A DNA stretch of 64,000 bases from Novosphingobium sp. NDB2Meth1 (GCF_900117425.1 NZ_FPEH01000011.1:310001-374000); one strand, 5' to 3'; shown: positions 51,916 through 61,399, numbered from the stretch's first letter. Notes: generated by a model not told the origin, from the sequence alone. A program made the numbers and translations.

Positions 51916-52854
51916 TCAGTAGCCGAGCGCGAGATCGACCTGATGGGTGAGCGGCTCGCCGCGCCGGAAGCGCTCGAGATTGCCGAGGAAGCGCTCCACC
52001 GCGCGCTTGAACATCTTGCCCTGCGCGCGGCCCGAGAGGTGCATGGTAATGTGGACATTGGGCATGGCCCAGAGCGGGTGATCCGCCGGCAGCGGCTCGG
52101 GCGTGGTGACGTCAAGGAAAGCGCCGCCCAGCTTCTGCGCGGTGAGCGCCGCGACCAGCGCCTCCTGGTCGACCACGCTGCCGCGCGCGACGTTGACCAG
52201 CACCGCCGAGGGCTTCATCGCCGCGAGCTCGGCCGCGCCGATCATGCCTTCGGTCTCCGCCGTGCCCGGCACCGCGAGGATCACCCAGTCGAACTCAGCG
52301 AGCCGCGCGCGCCACTGGTCGGGGAGCAGCGTGCCCTCCCCTGCCGAGCGGCGCACTTTGGTCACCTCGACGCCGAAGCCCGTGAGAGCCCGGTCGACGC
52401 GCTGGCCGATTTCGCCATAGCCGAGGATCAGCGCCTTGCTGTCCGCCAGCTCCAGCTTGCCGGGCGAATCGGTCAGCCACTCGTGCCGATCCTGTGCGCG
52501 CACCACCTCGCGGTAGCCCTTGGCGACGGTGAGCATGCCCATCACGACATATTCGGCGATGGTGATGGCGTTGATCCCCGCGCCGTTGGTCATGACGACG
52601 CCGCGCTCGGCCATCAGCGACAGAGGCAGGCCGTCGACCCCGGCATAGATGCTGGTGAGCCACTTGAGCTTGGTGGCCAGCTTGACCGCCTCGGCCATCG
52701 GCGCCGTGTCTTCAAGGTCGAACCAGCCGATCTCGGCCTCGGGCGCCATTTCCATCAGTTCGGCGGTATGGCGGAAGAAGCGCGGCTCGATCCAGTCCGG
52801 CAAGTGCGGCTGCACCAGCGGCGCGGCGAGCGCGTTCATCACAAGGACCGTCAT
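51916..52854 (-). CDS. D-2-hydroxyacid dehydrogenase
   Basis: A 312-residue NAD-dependent dehydrogenase of the D-isomer-specific family. The NAD-binding motif is ILGYGEIGQRVDRAL; the active-site Arg is in VNVARGSVVDQEAL, the Glu in TTPEPLP and the catalytic His in MHLSGR. It interconverts 2-oxoacids and D-2-hydroxyacids; substrate not evident. The ATG at 52854 is preferred; an upstream TTG at 52860 is four bases from a GGGAG and is possible. Confidence 0.88.
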   Translation of the reverse strand: MTVLVMNALAAPLVQPHLPDWIEPRFFRHTAELMEMAPEAEIGWFDLEDTAPMAEAVKLATKLKWLTSIYAGVDGLPLSLMAERGVVMTNGAGINAITIAEYVVMGMLTVAKGYREVVRAQDRHEWLTDSPGKLELADSKALILGYGEIGQRVDRALTGFGVEVTKVRRSAGEGTLLPDQWRARLAEFDWVILAVPGTAETEGMIGAAELAAMKPSAVLVNVARGSVVDQEALVAALTAQKLGGAFLDVTTPEPLPADHPLWAMPNVHITMHLSGRAQGKMFKRAVERFLGNLERFRRGEPLTHQVDLALGY

Positions 52855-52905
52855 TGACAAGGCTCTCCCGCACTGTTTCGTTCAAGCGGGATAGCGGAGA
52901 GAGGC

Positions 52906-53622
52906 ATGCCAATGAAACGGATTTTCTTGTCAGTTTGCCTCGCCTGCGCGGGGTGGCCGGCAGCTGCGATGGCTGAGGACGATGGCATGGCGGAAGTCAT
53001 CGTGACGGCGACGCGCCGCGATTCCGATGGCTTCGACGAACGGGTGCCGGCTGTCGGGCTCAAGCGCATTGCTGATTTCGCGGTGCAGGAAGTCTCGATC
53101 ACCGGCGATACGCGCGATGCGGGCAAGCGTATCGCCGAGGTCTATCAGATGATCGAAAATGCGATCCGCCTCGCGCCGAAGCATGGCGTCCAGCTGGCCT
53201 ATGGGCAGCGCACGGTCGAGCCCTTGACCTTGCAGAACTACAAGACCCTCGCGTTGTCAGGAGCGGGCCGTCCCGATACCTCACGCGCCGTGTTCCTGAT
53301 CAAGGTGCCGCTGGGCGGGACGATGTCCGGAGTGGTCGCCGAGAAGAAAATTGCCGAATTCATCAAGGCAGTGGAGCCGGTGGGGCGCGCGGAATTCGGC
53401 AGCGCCGATGACCTGACGCTCTCGGTCGTGGCGCCGGACCAGTACCGCGGCGCCGTGGCGGATGCGATTGCCGCCGATGCGCGCACAATGGCGGCCAAAC
53501 TCGGCCCCGACTACGGGGTAGAAATCGAAGGCCTCAACCGTCCGGTCGAATGGACCCGTGCGAGCCTCTCCGAGGTCCTGCTCTACATTCCCTACAAGCT
53601 GGTGGTGGTGCCCAAGCGTTAG
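52906..53622 (+). CDS. secreted protein, SIMPL-like, unknown
   Basis: A 238-residue protein with a signal peptide (KRIFLSVCLACAGWPAAAMA). The mature part (AEVIVTATRRD..., then YRGAVADAIAADARTMAAKLGPDYGVEIEGL) loosely recalls SIMPL/DUF541 domains, with paired beta strands and an Ala-rich helix. Function unknown. GAGAGAGG lies just before two possible ATG starts (52906 and 52912). It is convergent with cysS, one base apart. Confidence 0.7.
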   Translation: MPMKRIFLSVCLACAGWPAAAMAEDDGMAEVIVTATRRDSDGFDERVPAVGLKRIADFAVQEVSITGDTRDAGKRIAEVYQMIENAIRLAPKHGVQLAYGQRTVEPLTLQNYKTLALSGAGRPDTSRAVFLIKVPLGGTMSGVVAEKKIAEFIKAVEPVGRAEFGSADDLTLSVVAPDQYRGAVADAIAADARTMAAKLGPDYGVEIEGLNRPVEWTRASLSEVLLYIPYKLVVVPKR

Positions 53623-53623
53623 G

Positions 53624-55072
53624 TCACCCCAGCTTCCACTCCCAGCCGAGCGGATCGCCGTCCATCACCTCGACGCCCTTTGCTGCGAGTTCGTCGCGCA
53701 GGGCATCGGAGCGGGCGAAGTCCTTGGCGGCGCGGGCTTCCTTGCGGGCGGCGAGGGTGGCTTCGATTTCGGTTTCGGTGATCTCGGCGGACTTGGGGCG
53801 GAGGCGGAGGTCGGCGCGGGTGAGGTTGAGGAGGTCGAGGCCGAGAACGGCGTCCATGGCGGCAAGCGTCGCCAGCTTCTCCGCCGGATCGACCTTCTTG
53901 AGTGCCGCGACGTCTTCGAGCACCGTCAGCGCGACAGACGTGTTGAGGTCGTCCGAAACTGCCGCATCAAAGCGTTCGAGGAACGGCTGGAAGCGAGGGC
54001 CAGGCGCAGCGGGTGCAGTCTGCTCGGCGCGCGTCTTGAGCTGCTCGACCGCCATCACCAGCCGCTTCAACCGCGTGAGCGCCGCTCCCAGCCCTTCCCA
54101 GCTGAACTCCAGCTCGCTGCGGTAATGCGCCTGCAGGCAGAGCAGCCGGTAGGCGAGCGGGTGATAGCCCTTGTCGATGAGGAGCTGGAGCCGCAGGAAC
54201 TCGCCCGACGACTTCGACATCTTGCCGCTGCGCTCGACGAGGAAGTTGTTGTGCATCCACACCTTGGCGCCCGAATTGGCCGCGTCGTCGAGGCCATTCG
54301 TGCAGCAATGCGCCTGGTTCTGGGCGATCTCGTTGGGGTGGTGGATTTCGCGGTGGTCGATGCCGCCGGTGTGGATGTCGAACGGAAAGCCCAGCACCGC
54401 GCCCGACATGACCGAGCATTCAAGGTGCCAGCCCGGCGCGCCCTTGCCCCAGGGCGAATCCCATTCCATCTGGCGTGTCTCGCCCGGCGGGGTCTTGCGC
54501 CAGATCGCGAAGTCGGCGGCATTGCGCTTGCCTTCCACCGCTTCGATCCGGCCCTCTCCGTCCTCGGTCTGGGCACGGGCGAGACGGCCGTAGTCGGCGA
54601 CAGTCGAGACGTCGAAATAGAGCCCGCTGTCGAGTTCGTAGCAGTGCTTCCCAGCGATGCCCTTCGCAAAGTCGATCATCTGCGGAACGTAGTCGGTCGC
54701 CACCGTCCACTGCGCCGGCTGACGGATGTTGAGCGCGCGGACATCGGCCCAGTAGGCCTGCTTGTAGTGCTCGGCGATGTCCCAGATCGACTGCTTCTGG
54801 GCGGCGGCCATCCGCTCCATCTTGTCCTCGCCCTCATCCGCGTCGTCGGTCAGGTGACCGACATCGGTGATGTTGATGACGTGGGTGAGCTTGTAGCCCT
54901 TGAAGCTCAGCGCCCGCCCCAGCACGTCGGCAAAGACATAGGCGCGCATGTTGCCGATGTGCGGATAATTGTAGACCGTCGGCCCGCAGGTATAGACGCG
55001 CGCTTCCCCTTCATGGACGGGTACGAAGGGCTCGGCGCGGCGGGTCAGGCTGTTGAACAGGGTCAGTTCCAT
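53624..55072 (-). CDS. cysS: cysteinyl-tRNA synthetase
   Basis: A 482-residue class I synthetase. HIGH-like PHIGN is at about 37-41, preceded by the zinc ligand Cys29 in YTCGPTVYNY, and KMSKS is at about 283-287 (RSGKMSKSSGEF). The WHLECS and GGIDHREIHHPNE zinc region is intact. It charges tRNA-Cys. It is preceded by a gene of unknown role on the same strand. Confidence 0.96.
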   Translation of the reverse strand: MELTLFNSLTRRAEPFVPVHEGEARVYTCGPTVYNYPHIGNMRAYVFADVLGRALSFKGYKLTHVINITDVGHLTDDADEGEDKMERMAAAQKQSIWDIAEHYKQAYWADVRALNIRQPAQWTVATDYVPQMIDFAKGIAGKHCYELDSGLYFDVSTVADYGRLARAQTEDGEGRIEAVEGKRNAADFAIWRKTPPGETRQMEWDSPWGKGAPGWHLECSVMSGAVLGFPFDIHTGGIDHREIHHPNEIAQNQAHCCTNGLDDAANSGAKVWMHNNFLVERSGKMSKSSGEFLRLQLLIDKGYHPLAYRLLCLQAHYRSELEFSWEGLGAALTRLKRLVMAVEQLKTRAEQTAPAAPGPRFQPFLERFDAAVSDDLNTSVALTVLEDVAALKKVDPAEKLATLAAMDAVLGLDLLNLTRADLRLRPKSAEITETEIEATLAARKEARAAKDFARSDALRDELAAKGVEVMDGDPLGWEWKLG

Positions 55073-55119
55073 GCCTCGCGCTCTGCCAGCCCGCGCGCCT
55101 GCCGGTCAAGCGCGCGCGA

Positions 55120-55863
55120 TCACTCCGCCGCGGCCGGAGCGCTCGCGAGGACGTCGATCTGCGCCGAGCAGCCCTTTTCCGCAAGCAGCGCCGCGACCGC
55201 CACCGGGTCTTCCGGCACATCGACCAGCAGCCGCGTGGTGATCTTCACGGTCTGGCCGAGCGGGCTGGTGAAGCGGTAGGTCTGCCCATCGACCACCGGC
55301 AGGCTGGCCACCGGCCAGAGCTTGATCGCGCTGCCGGCGCGGAAGGTGACTTCGGCGGGGGTGTTGTCCGCGCCGTAGAGGGTGCCGTTGCCGGTCTCCG
55401 CGCGGTTGGGGCGCCACAGCACGACTTGCGCGGGATCGGCGATGCAGACAGTGCCGCCGCGGCTGACATCGACGTACCACACGTTGTCGGGCCGCACTGC
55501 TTCGGTCGGCACTTCGGTATCGCCGCGCACGGCCCCGGTGCGGGTGCGGGCGCCGCCCCGGGCGATGAGGGCTGCAAGCGCGGTGTTGGCGCCGCCCGCT
55601 GCGTCGCGGTTCACGGCATTGTCGATGCGGAACGCGCCGGGACCGGACAGCACGCGCGAGCCGGCCTGGTCGATCACGGTCACCTGATCGCCCGCCTTGA
55701 GCGTCACCGCAGCGCCTGCCGGCAGCTTGCGCCCCGCCGGATAGGCGGCGGCGGAAGGGCCGGTCGAGCGGATCACCACCGCCTGCGCGTGCGCGGCGAC
55801 GCTCCAGCCGAAGCTGGCGCCAACAAGGGCAACAGCAGCAAGCGTGCGACTAGCCAAGGACAT
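55120..55863 (-). CDS. secreted protein paired with the CHASE2 cyclase
   Basis: A 247-residue protein with a signal peptide ending near SVAAHAQ. The mature part is beta-rich: KAGDQVTVIDQAGSRVLSGPGAFRID, then WYVDVSRGGTVCIADPAQVVLWRP, with two Cys. It starts at ATG 55863 (GGAGAG 5 bases upstream), overlapping the end of the upstream cyclase gene by 14 bases, so the two are coupled. Similar proteins are often found beside CHASE2 cyclases in sphingomonads; it may feed an extracytoplasmic signal to the CHASE2 domain. This is inference from position. Confidence 0.75.
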   Translation of the reverse strand: MSLASRTLAAVALVGASFGWSVAAHAQAVVIRSTGPSAAAYPAGRKLPAGAAVTLKAGDQVTVIDQAGSRVLSGPGAFRIDNAVNRDAAGGANTALAALIARGGARTRTGAVRGDTEVPTEAVRPDNVWYVDVSRGGTVCIADPAQVVLWRPNRAETGNGTLYGADNTPAEVTFRAGSAIKLWPVASLPVVDGQTYRFTSPLGQTVKITTRLLVDVPEDPVAVAALLAEKGCSAQIDVLASAPAAAE

Positions 55864-57898
55864 AGCTCTCTCCATCATCCAGTTCCGCAAGGCGGCGCGC
55901 CAGATTGGCCAGCGCGGGATCCTTGTGGCCCTCCGCCGCGATTCGCGCTGTGAGCGCCTGCACACCGGAGCGGTTTCCTGCAGCATGCGCGGCAAGGAGG
56001 TCCTCCGCAAGCGTCAGGGCCTCGGGTGCGCCCTCCGGTACCGGCTCGAACACCTCGACCGGAGTCGCCCGCCCGCGCAGGCCCACTTTGCCCATCGGCC
56101 GGAAACCGTCCAATCCGCAACGCTCCAGCACCTCGCGGCTGACCAGTACCGTCGTGTCGAGCGGCTTGTTGGCCGCCTCCAGCCGCGCCGCGGTGTTCAT
56201 CGCATCGCCGAGCGCGGTGTACTGGATTCGCCCGTCACCGCCGAAGTTGCCGACAATCGCCTCGCCGAAATGGACACCGACGCGCGTCCGCCCGATCGGC
56301 GGGACACCCGGCGGCGCATTGCGGCGGAACGCCTCACCCGCATGGTACATCGCGATGGCGGCCTTCACCGCGCGCTCGCCGTCATCCGGATAGGCAATCG
56401 GCGCGCCCCAGAACGCGACGACCGCATCGCCGACGAACTTGTCGAGCGTGCCGCCGTGTTCGAGTACCACAGCCGAAAGCTTGTCGAGATATTCGTTGAG
56501 CAGCCGCGCGATCATCTCCGGCTCGACCGCATGAGTCAGCTTGGTGAAGCCCTCGAGATCACTGAACAGGCAGAAAATCTCCCGCTTTTCGCCGTGCAGC
56601 CGCAGCCGTTCCGGATTGCGCAGGATTTCGGCTGCGACCGAGCGCGGCAGGTACTTGCCGAGCGCGCCCTGCGCAAATTCGCGCTGCGCCGCGTTGATCG
56701 CACGCAGGGCCGCGCTGACCGCGACATAGGCGATGAGCCAGCCTGCAGGCCAGCCGACTGCGGGAAAACCCAGCGTATCGAACCCCGCCTTCGCGACGAG
56801 AAACGGAAAGGCCGCGAACGCCGCCAACTGCACCGCAACGCCCAACGCCAGTTGCCAGGGCCGCGCGCGCGCCGCCGCCGTCGCCATGCCGAGCAGCACC
56901 GCGAGCACTGCGCCAAGAGTCTGCGCCCAGCCCGGCACGCTGCGCGGCAGCGCCTTATCGAGCAGCTGCGCCAGCATCGAGGCGTGGATTTCCACCCCGA
57001 TCATCCGCGATTGCCCCCCGCGCGGATCGGGCGAGAGGCCGGTGCGGGTGAACGGCGTGTCAAACTGGTCGAAATCGGCAAAATCGCCGCCGATCAGCAC
57101 ATAACGGCCGCGGATCGTATCGGCGACGAGCGGCGCGGTGGCGGGATCGGCGAGGAGATCGATGGGGATCTTCTCGAAGACCGGACGGTCTTTCGCAGTC
57201 GGCAGGCGGTAGCGGATCGGGCCGGTGAAGCCGGAGAACTGCGGCGCGGCATCGCTTGTGCCTTGCGTCAGCGCCTCTGAAAGCAGTGGCGGCAATCCCG
57301 GATAATGGCGCGGCCAGCGGCGCGCGGCGCCGTCGCTGTCGGTCACGAGGAGAATGCTCGCAGGCTTCGTCGTCTCCGTGGTGACAGCCGCCAGATAGCG
57401 CCGCAGGTCCTGCTCCTGCTCCCAGGTGATCGCCTCGGGATTGGTGCGGTTGTTGGCGAAGGCGAGGAATACCGGCGTGCGCATGCCGCGCAGCACGGCC
57501 TGCAGCAGGGGATCATCATCCTGCGCGCTGTCCATCAGCACGTCGATGCCGATGCCCTTCGCTCCCTCCCCGGTTTCCTTGAGGCCCTCGATCTGCGCGA
57601 GTGCCTGCGCCAGCACGGTGCGGTCGACCGGGGAAATCTGCCCGGTCTTGCGGTTGGTATCGTCGGTGTAGACGACAAGGACGATGCGCTTGTCGGTATC
57701 GCTGCGCGGCGCGAAACCGGCGGCACGGACATCGTAGAGCGTGTTCTCCGCCGCACTGAGCAGCGGCAGGTTCCAGCTGCGCAGCGCAGTAAAGAGCGCC
57801 AGTGCAAGGAGCAAACCCGCCACGGCCAGCCGCTGCCAGCCGAGCTGCCGCAGTCCCTGCCGCAGCGCCTGTACCGATCTGCCCTTGGAATCAGGCAT
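55850..57898 (-). CDS. adenylate/guanylate cyclase with CHASE2 sensor
   Basis: A 682-residue membrane receptor. An N-terminal helix (about 24-40) is followed by a large periplasmic CHASE2 domain (about 45-340), three transmembrane helices, and a class III cyclase domain. Metal-binding Asp residues lie in FSDLEGFT and GDAVVAFWGAP, and LGDAMNTAARLE has the transition-state Asn/Arg. It should make a cyclic nucleotide in response to a periplasmic signal. The ATG at 57898 is chosen for GGGAG 6 bases upstream. It overlaps the secreted-protein gene downstream. Confidence 0.9.
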   Translation of the reverse strand: MPDSKGRSVQALRQGLRQLGWQRLAVAGLLLALALFTALRSWNLPLLSAAENTLYDVRAAGFAPRSDTDKRIVLVVYTDDTNRKTGQISPVDRTVLAQALAQIEGLKETGEGAKGIGIDVLMDSAQDDDPLLQAVLRGMRTPVFLAFANNRTNPEAITWEQEQDLRRYLAAVTTETTKPASILLVTDSDGAARRWPRHYPGLPPLLSEALTQGTSDAAPQFSGFTGPIRYRLPTAKDRPVFEKIPIDLLADPATAPLVADTIRGRYVLIGGDFADFDQFDTPFTRTGLSPDPRGGQSRMIGVEIHASMLAQLLDKALPRSVPGWAQTLGAVLAVLLGMATAAARARPWQLALGVAVQLAAFAAFPFLVAKAGFDTLGFPAVGWPAGWLIAYVAVSAALRAINAAQREFAQGALGKYLPRSVAAEILRNPERLRLHGEKREIFCLFSDLEGFTKLTHAVEPEMIARLLNEYLDKLSAVVLEHGGTLDKFVGDAVVAFWGAPIAYPDDGERAVKAAIAMYHAGEAFRRNAPPGVPPIGRTRVGVHFGEAIVGNFGGDGRIQYTALGDAMNTAARLEAANKPLDTTVLVSREVLERCGLDGFRPMGKVGLRGRATPVEVFEPVPEGAPEALTLAEDLLAAHAAGNRSGVQALTARIAAEGHKDPALANLARRLAELDDGESYVLG

Positions 57899-57973
57899 GA
57901 CCAACTCCCAGCGTTTTGCAGGTGAGTAGCCGCCTCGTGCGCTGCTGCCTATGCCGCAGCGCACTGAACCCCA

Positions 57974-58645
57974 TCAAAAACCGAGGAACTTCACGTTGCC
58001 GTCAATCGGCTCACGCTCGCGGGGGAAGTTGTTCACCGGGTTCTCTTCGACGCGGTAGCCGATGGCGATGCCGCAGAAAAAGATGTGCGTCTCGTCCGAA
58101 ACGCCGAGGAAGTCCTTGATCAGCTTGGCATAGACCGAGAGGAATTCCTGCGGGCAGCTGTCCAGCCCCTCGCCGCGCAGCAGCAGCATGATCGTCTGCA
58201 GCCACATGCCGACATCCGACCACTGCGGCGGCCCCATGCGGCGGTCGAAATAGCACAGCAGGACCGCAGGGGCGCCGAACGAGACGAGATTGGCGCCCAT
58301 GAACTTGGTGCGCGCTTCCACATCCTCGCGGCCGATCCCCATCGCGGCGTACATCGCCTTGCCCACACCGTGGAGCCGCGCCTTGCATTCGGGGATCACT
58401 TCGGGATCGTCCCAGCTGTATTCGCGCGGGTCCTGCGGCGGCGTAACCGCCATCTTGGCCTGCAGTTCCTTCAGCGGCTCGCCGGTGACGATGGTCGCTT
58501 CCCACGGCTGGAAATTGCACCCCGAAGGCGCCCAGCGCGCGGTGTCCATCACCCGGCGCAGCACATCGAGCGGGACGGGCTTGTCCTGGAAGGCGCGGAT
58601 GGAACGGCGGGTGAGGACGGCGTCTGCCACAGTCATGTCGGTCAT
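57974..58645 (-). CDS. nitroreductase family protein
   Basis: A 223-residue FMN-dependent oxidoreductase: RRSIRAFQDKPVP and ARWAPSGCNFQPWEATIVTG match the family. The conserved tail GIAIGYRVEENPVNN is typical of the larger nitroreductases. It reduces nitro or quinone groups with NAD(P)H. A perfect palindrome sits 5 bases upstream of the start codon, so its transcription is probably blocked by a bound regulator; related palindromes lie near the MarR-type gene and the amidohydrolase operon. Confidence 0.9.
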   Translation of the reverse strand: MTDMTVADAVLTRRSIRAFQDKPVPLDVLRRVMDTARWAPSGCNFQPWEATIVTGEPLKELQAKMAVTPPQDPREYSWDDPEVIPECKARLHGVGKAMYAAMGIGREDVEARTKFMGANLVSFGAPAVLLCYFDRRMGPPQWSDVGMWLQTIMLLLRGEGLDSCPQEFLSVYAKLIKDFLGVSDETHIFFCGIAIGYRVEENPVNNFPREREPIDGNVKFLGF

Positions 58646-58649
58646 AGCC

Positions 58650-58667
58650 TTTAACTGCCCGGTTAAA
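58650..58667. promoter_or_regulatory. perfect palindromic operator candidate
   Basis: TTTAAC-TGCCCG-GTTAAA, a perfect 6-bp inverted repeat with 6-base spacer ending 5 bases from the nitroreductase start codon. It is the best of three related sites in the window (others at 11417-11435 and 22326-22344). Confidence 0.6.
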
Positions 58668-58699
58668 CCTGAACCGTCAACCCGGATCGGGCGGCGACA

Positions 58700-59290
58700 T
58701 CAGAACTTCAGCGTCTCCGCCATCTTGCGGAAATCCTGCAAGTCTTTGTCGAAGAAGTAGATCGCCGGGGCTTCATAGGTGACCATGAAGAGCTTGCCCT
58801 TGACGATCGAACCGATCGCCTCGCCCTTGCGCTCGACCTCATCGTCGCTGCGCACGAAGCTGTAGGTGAACCGGATCGCCTGCTTGCCTTCGATGGTGAC
58901 GATATCCTGGCTCTCGAGGCTGAACTTGTTGACCTGATACTGGCTGCGATAAGTCGATTCGAGCAGGACCGGAATGTCCGGCAGCAGCATGTTCGCGGTC
59001 ACCTTGGGCAGCGGCGCTTCCTTCTTGTTGCGCTCGCGGTAGATCGGCAGGCCGCCGCCGATGCCGCCGAAGAACGAGACCTTGTTGAGGCTGTCGCCAT
59101 CACGCGTCCACACTTCGACGCCCGGGCCATCTGTGCGGCTGAGCTTGTTCCACTCGCCGGTCGAGGTGGTGGCGATGCTGGATTTGGCCACCCCGCTGTG
59201 CGCGCCCGGGGCAACCAGCGAGTTGGCACTGGCAGCGCCGGCAGAGAGCAACGACACCGCGCATACCGCAGCAAAAGCGTTCTTCATCAT
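58700..59290 (-). CDS. secreted protein of unknown function
   Basis: A 196-residue protein with signal peptide (MMKNAFAAVCAVSLLSAGAASA). The mature part holds SSIATTSTGEWNKLSRTDG, PGVEVWTRDGDSLNKVSFFGGI and an extended C-terminal beta segment (AIRFTYSFVRSDDEVERKGEAIGSIVKGKLFMVTYEAPAIYFF). I do not recognise the family. Among possible starts 59296, 59290 and 59287, 59290 gives AGGGA a 7-base spacing. It is the last gene of a three-gene operon with the M48 protease. Confidence 0.72.
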   Translation of the reverse strand: MMKNAFAAVCAVSLLSAGAASANSLVAPGAHSGVAKSSIATTSTGEWNKLSRTDGPGVEVWTRDGDSLNKVSFFGGIGGGLPIYRERNKKEAPLPKVTANMLLPDIPVLLESTYRSQYQVNKFSLESQDIVTIEGKQAIRFTYSFVRSDDEVERKGEAIGSIVKGKLFMVTYEAPAIYFFDKDLQDFRKMAETLKF

Positions 59291-59300
59291 CACCATGTCC

Positions 59301-60512
59301 CTAACTGCCGACCAGCATCTTGATGACGTTGCCATCATTCGCATCGGGCTTGAGCTTGAGGTATTCGCGCAGCGCGGCCTTGCCATCCGCTTCCTGGCCG
59401 CCCCGCATCAGCGAAAGGCCCAGTTCCCGATGCGCCTCGGGATTGGCATAGCCCTTGGCAATCGCATCGCGGAACAGATCGGCGGCGGTCACGAGATCGC
59501 GCGGATTGCCGCGCTGGCGGAAAAGCTCGCCGCGCGCGAACAGCAGATCGCCGGTCCAGCCTTCGGTCGCCGAAAGCGTCTGCAGCAGGTACTCGCTTCC
59601 GCCGAAGTCGTTGGAGCGGATCTGGGCGGCGAGCAAGCGCGGCAGGAAGGGCCGGATCGCCTCGCGGTACTCCTGCGCGCGCAGTTCGCCGCGCTTGCCC
59701 AGCTTGTCGGCTTCGGCCTTGAGGTAGGCGGCGCGCTCTGGCGAAGGCGGATGCGTGCCGAAGAAGGCGGCCTTGTATTCGCGCCCGGGCTTCAATCCGC
59801 GCGCCACCGACCGGGCATCGGCCTCGGCCATGATCGACTGCCAGATCTGCGAGGCGGCCGCCGGATCATAAGGCGACTTCGCCATGTATTGCAGGCCGAG
59901 AAGATCAGCCGCGGTTTCCTGTTCGCGGCTGAACTTGAAATAGTTGCCCAGCACCGCAAGCTGCAGCGTGCTGCCGTTGCCAGCACCGCCGGTGCCGATA
60001 TTGGCCGCGCCTGCGCTTAGCACGCCGATCCACGCAGCAAGGCTGGCCGCATCGCGCCGGGCCTTGATGCCCGCCAGCGAGTGGCGAAGCTCGAAGTGGG
60101 CAAATTCGTGCCCGAGCACGGAGGCGAGTTCGGCCTCGTTCTGCACGCGCAGCAGCAGTCCGGTCCACACCCGCATCGTGCCGTTGGGCGCCATGCTTGC
60201 ATTGAACTGCGGAACCTCGACGATATAGAGCCGCACGCTGCGGCAGCGATCCTCGCCGACTTCGCGGCACAGCACCTGCCGGACATAGGCGTTGAGCCCC
60301 TCATCGCGCATGAGCAGGACCGAATCGCGCAGGACCCGCTCGTCCTCGTCCGCCTCCATCCAGATGCCGCGTTCGTCTTTGGTCTGCGGCTGATAGGCGG
60401 CGGTATAGGTCGGCAAGACCGGCGCAGCAGGTTCAACCGCATGCGCAGCCCCGGCCAGCGCCAGCGCCGCAATGCCGGGCAGCACGGCGCTGAACCGGCG
60501 GCAGAAGCTCAT
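59301..60512 (-). CDS. M48-family metalloprotease, BepA-like
   Basis: A 403-residue secreted zinc protease. The signal peptide ends near AHA, the zinc-binding HEFAH is at 135-139 and the third ligand Glu lies in REQETAADLLG. The C-terminal third is TPR-like (YLLQTLSATEGWTGDLLFARGELF, AHRELGLSLMRGGQEADGKAAL). BepA-type proteases act in outer-membrane protein assembly quality control. It overlaps the upstream gene by 4 bases. Confidence 0.9.
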   Translation of the reverse strand: MSFCRRFSAVLPGIAALALAGAAHAVEPAAPVLPTYTAAYQPQTKDERGIWMEADEDERVLRDSVLLMRDEGLNAYVRQVLCREVGEDRCRSVRLYIVEVPQFNASMAPNGTMRVWTGLLLRVQNEAELASVLGHEFAHFELRHSLAGIKARRDAASLAAWIGVLSAGAANIGTGGAGNGSTLQLAVLGNYFKFSREQETAADLLGLQYMAKSPYDPAAASQIWQSIMAEADARSVARGLKPGREYKAAFFGTHPPSPERAAYLKAEADKLGKRGELRAQEYREAIRPFLPRLLAAQIRSNDFGGSEYLLQTLSATEGWTGDLLFARGELFRQRGNPRDLVTAADLFRDAIAKGYANPEAHRELGLSLMRGGQEADGKAALREYLKLKPDANDGNVIKMLVGS

Positions 60513-61300
60513 TTGCTTGCTTCAGTGGCGGTTGATGCGGCAGCAGGAGCGGCTGGTGCTGCAGCAGGAGCAGCCGGCGCGGCCTGACCCGGGAAGCCCT
60601 TGAGCAGCTGCTCGACCCGCTTCACCGCGCCATCCTCGGTGCGCAAGTCGCCGCCCATCTGACGGTCGGCATTCAGCCACACCAGTTCGCCGGTCTTGAG
60701 GTCGATCAGTCCGGCATGCCCCCAGTGCACCCCGGAAATCACCGAAATCCCGCCCATCGCTGCAAACAGCTGCAGCATCTTGCGACCGGCGGACCCGTAC
60801 CCGTCATAGGTGTTGATGAACAAGGCGTAGTCGGCACCCTTGAGCGAATCGAGGTTGGCAAGGCCATTGCCGAGGCTCCATTCGAACGAGCCCTTGCGCT
60901 TCTTGGTCGGCAGACGGTTGCCGGGGAAGAACTGGTATTCGATCACCGAATCGGCCAGCGCGCCGAACAGGTTGGAATACTGGGTGACGACCGCGCCGTC
61001 CTTGGTCACCCCTTCGTCGTAATCGACGACGACATTGCCCAGCTTGTCCTGCTGCGCCTTGAGGGCCTTGGCGATGTATTCGCGCGCGTTCGCGGACCAT
61101 TCAGCGTTGGGTGTGATCACCCCGCCCGCCGATTGCGATCCGACGCGGATGGTGGGCCGCATCAGCACGATCCGCACCGTGCCCGGCTTCAGCGTGAACC
61201 CGGCCTTGCTGCCGGTCTTCTCCTGCGCAAATGCTGCGGGCGCGCTGACCAGAAGCATGACACAAGCCACCAGCCAAAGCAGGTTTCTAACCAGCTTCAT
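60509..61300 (-). CDS. secreted protein of unknown function with Ala/Pro tail
   Basis: A 263-residue protein with signal peptide (MKLVRNLLWLVACVMLLVSAPAAFA) and an Ala/Pro-rich end (APAAPAAAPAAPAA). The body (PGTVRIVLMRPTIRVGSQSAGGVITPNAEWS, DYALFINTYDGYGSAGRK, VHWGHAGLIDLKTGELVWLN) suggests a beta-rich periplasmic or surface protein. The ATG at 61300 has GGAGG about 8 bases upstream. It overlaps the M48 gene (ATGA) and leads the three-gene operon. Confidence 0.75.
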   Translation of the reverse strand: MKLVRNLLWLVACVMLLVSAPAAFAQEKTGSKAGFTLKPGTVRIVLMRPTIRVGSQSAGGVITPNAEWSANAREYIAKALKAQQDKLGNVVVDYDEGVTKDGAVVTQYSNLFGALADSVIEYQFFPGNRLPTKKRKGSFEWSLGNGLANLDSLKGADYALFINTYDGYGSAGRKMLQLFAAMGGISVISGVHWGHAGLIDLKTGELVWLNADRQMGGDLRTEDGAVKRVEQLLKGFPGQAAPAAPAAAPAAPAAASTATEASK

Positions 61301-61399
61301 GAAATCCCCCTCCAAAGTCGGGTTAATAGAACCTAGACCGGAGCGGGTTGCAAGCCGCGCACCGAACATGCTGTGCAGGATTTTGCAGCCAGAATGAAA

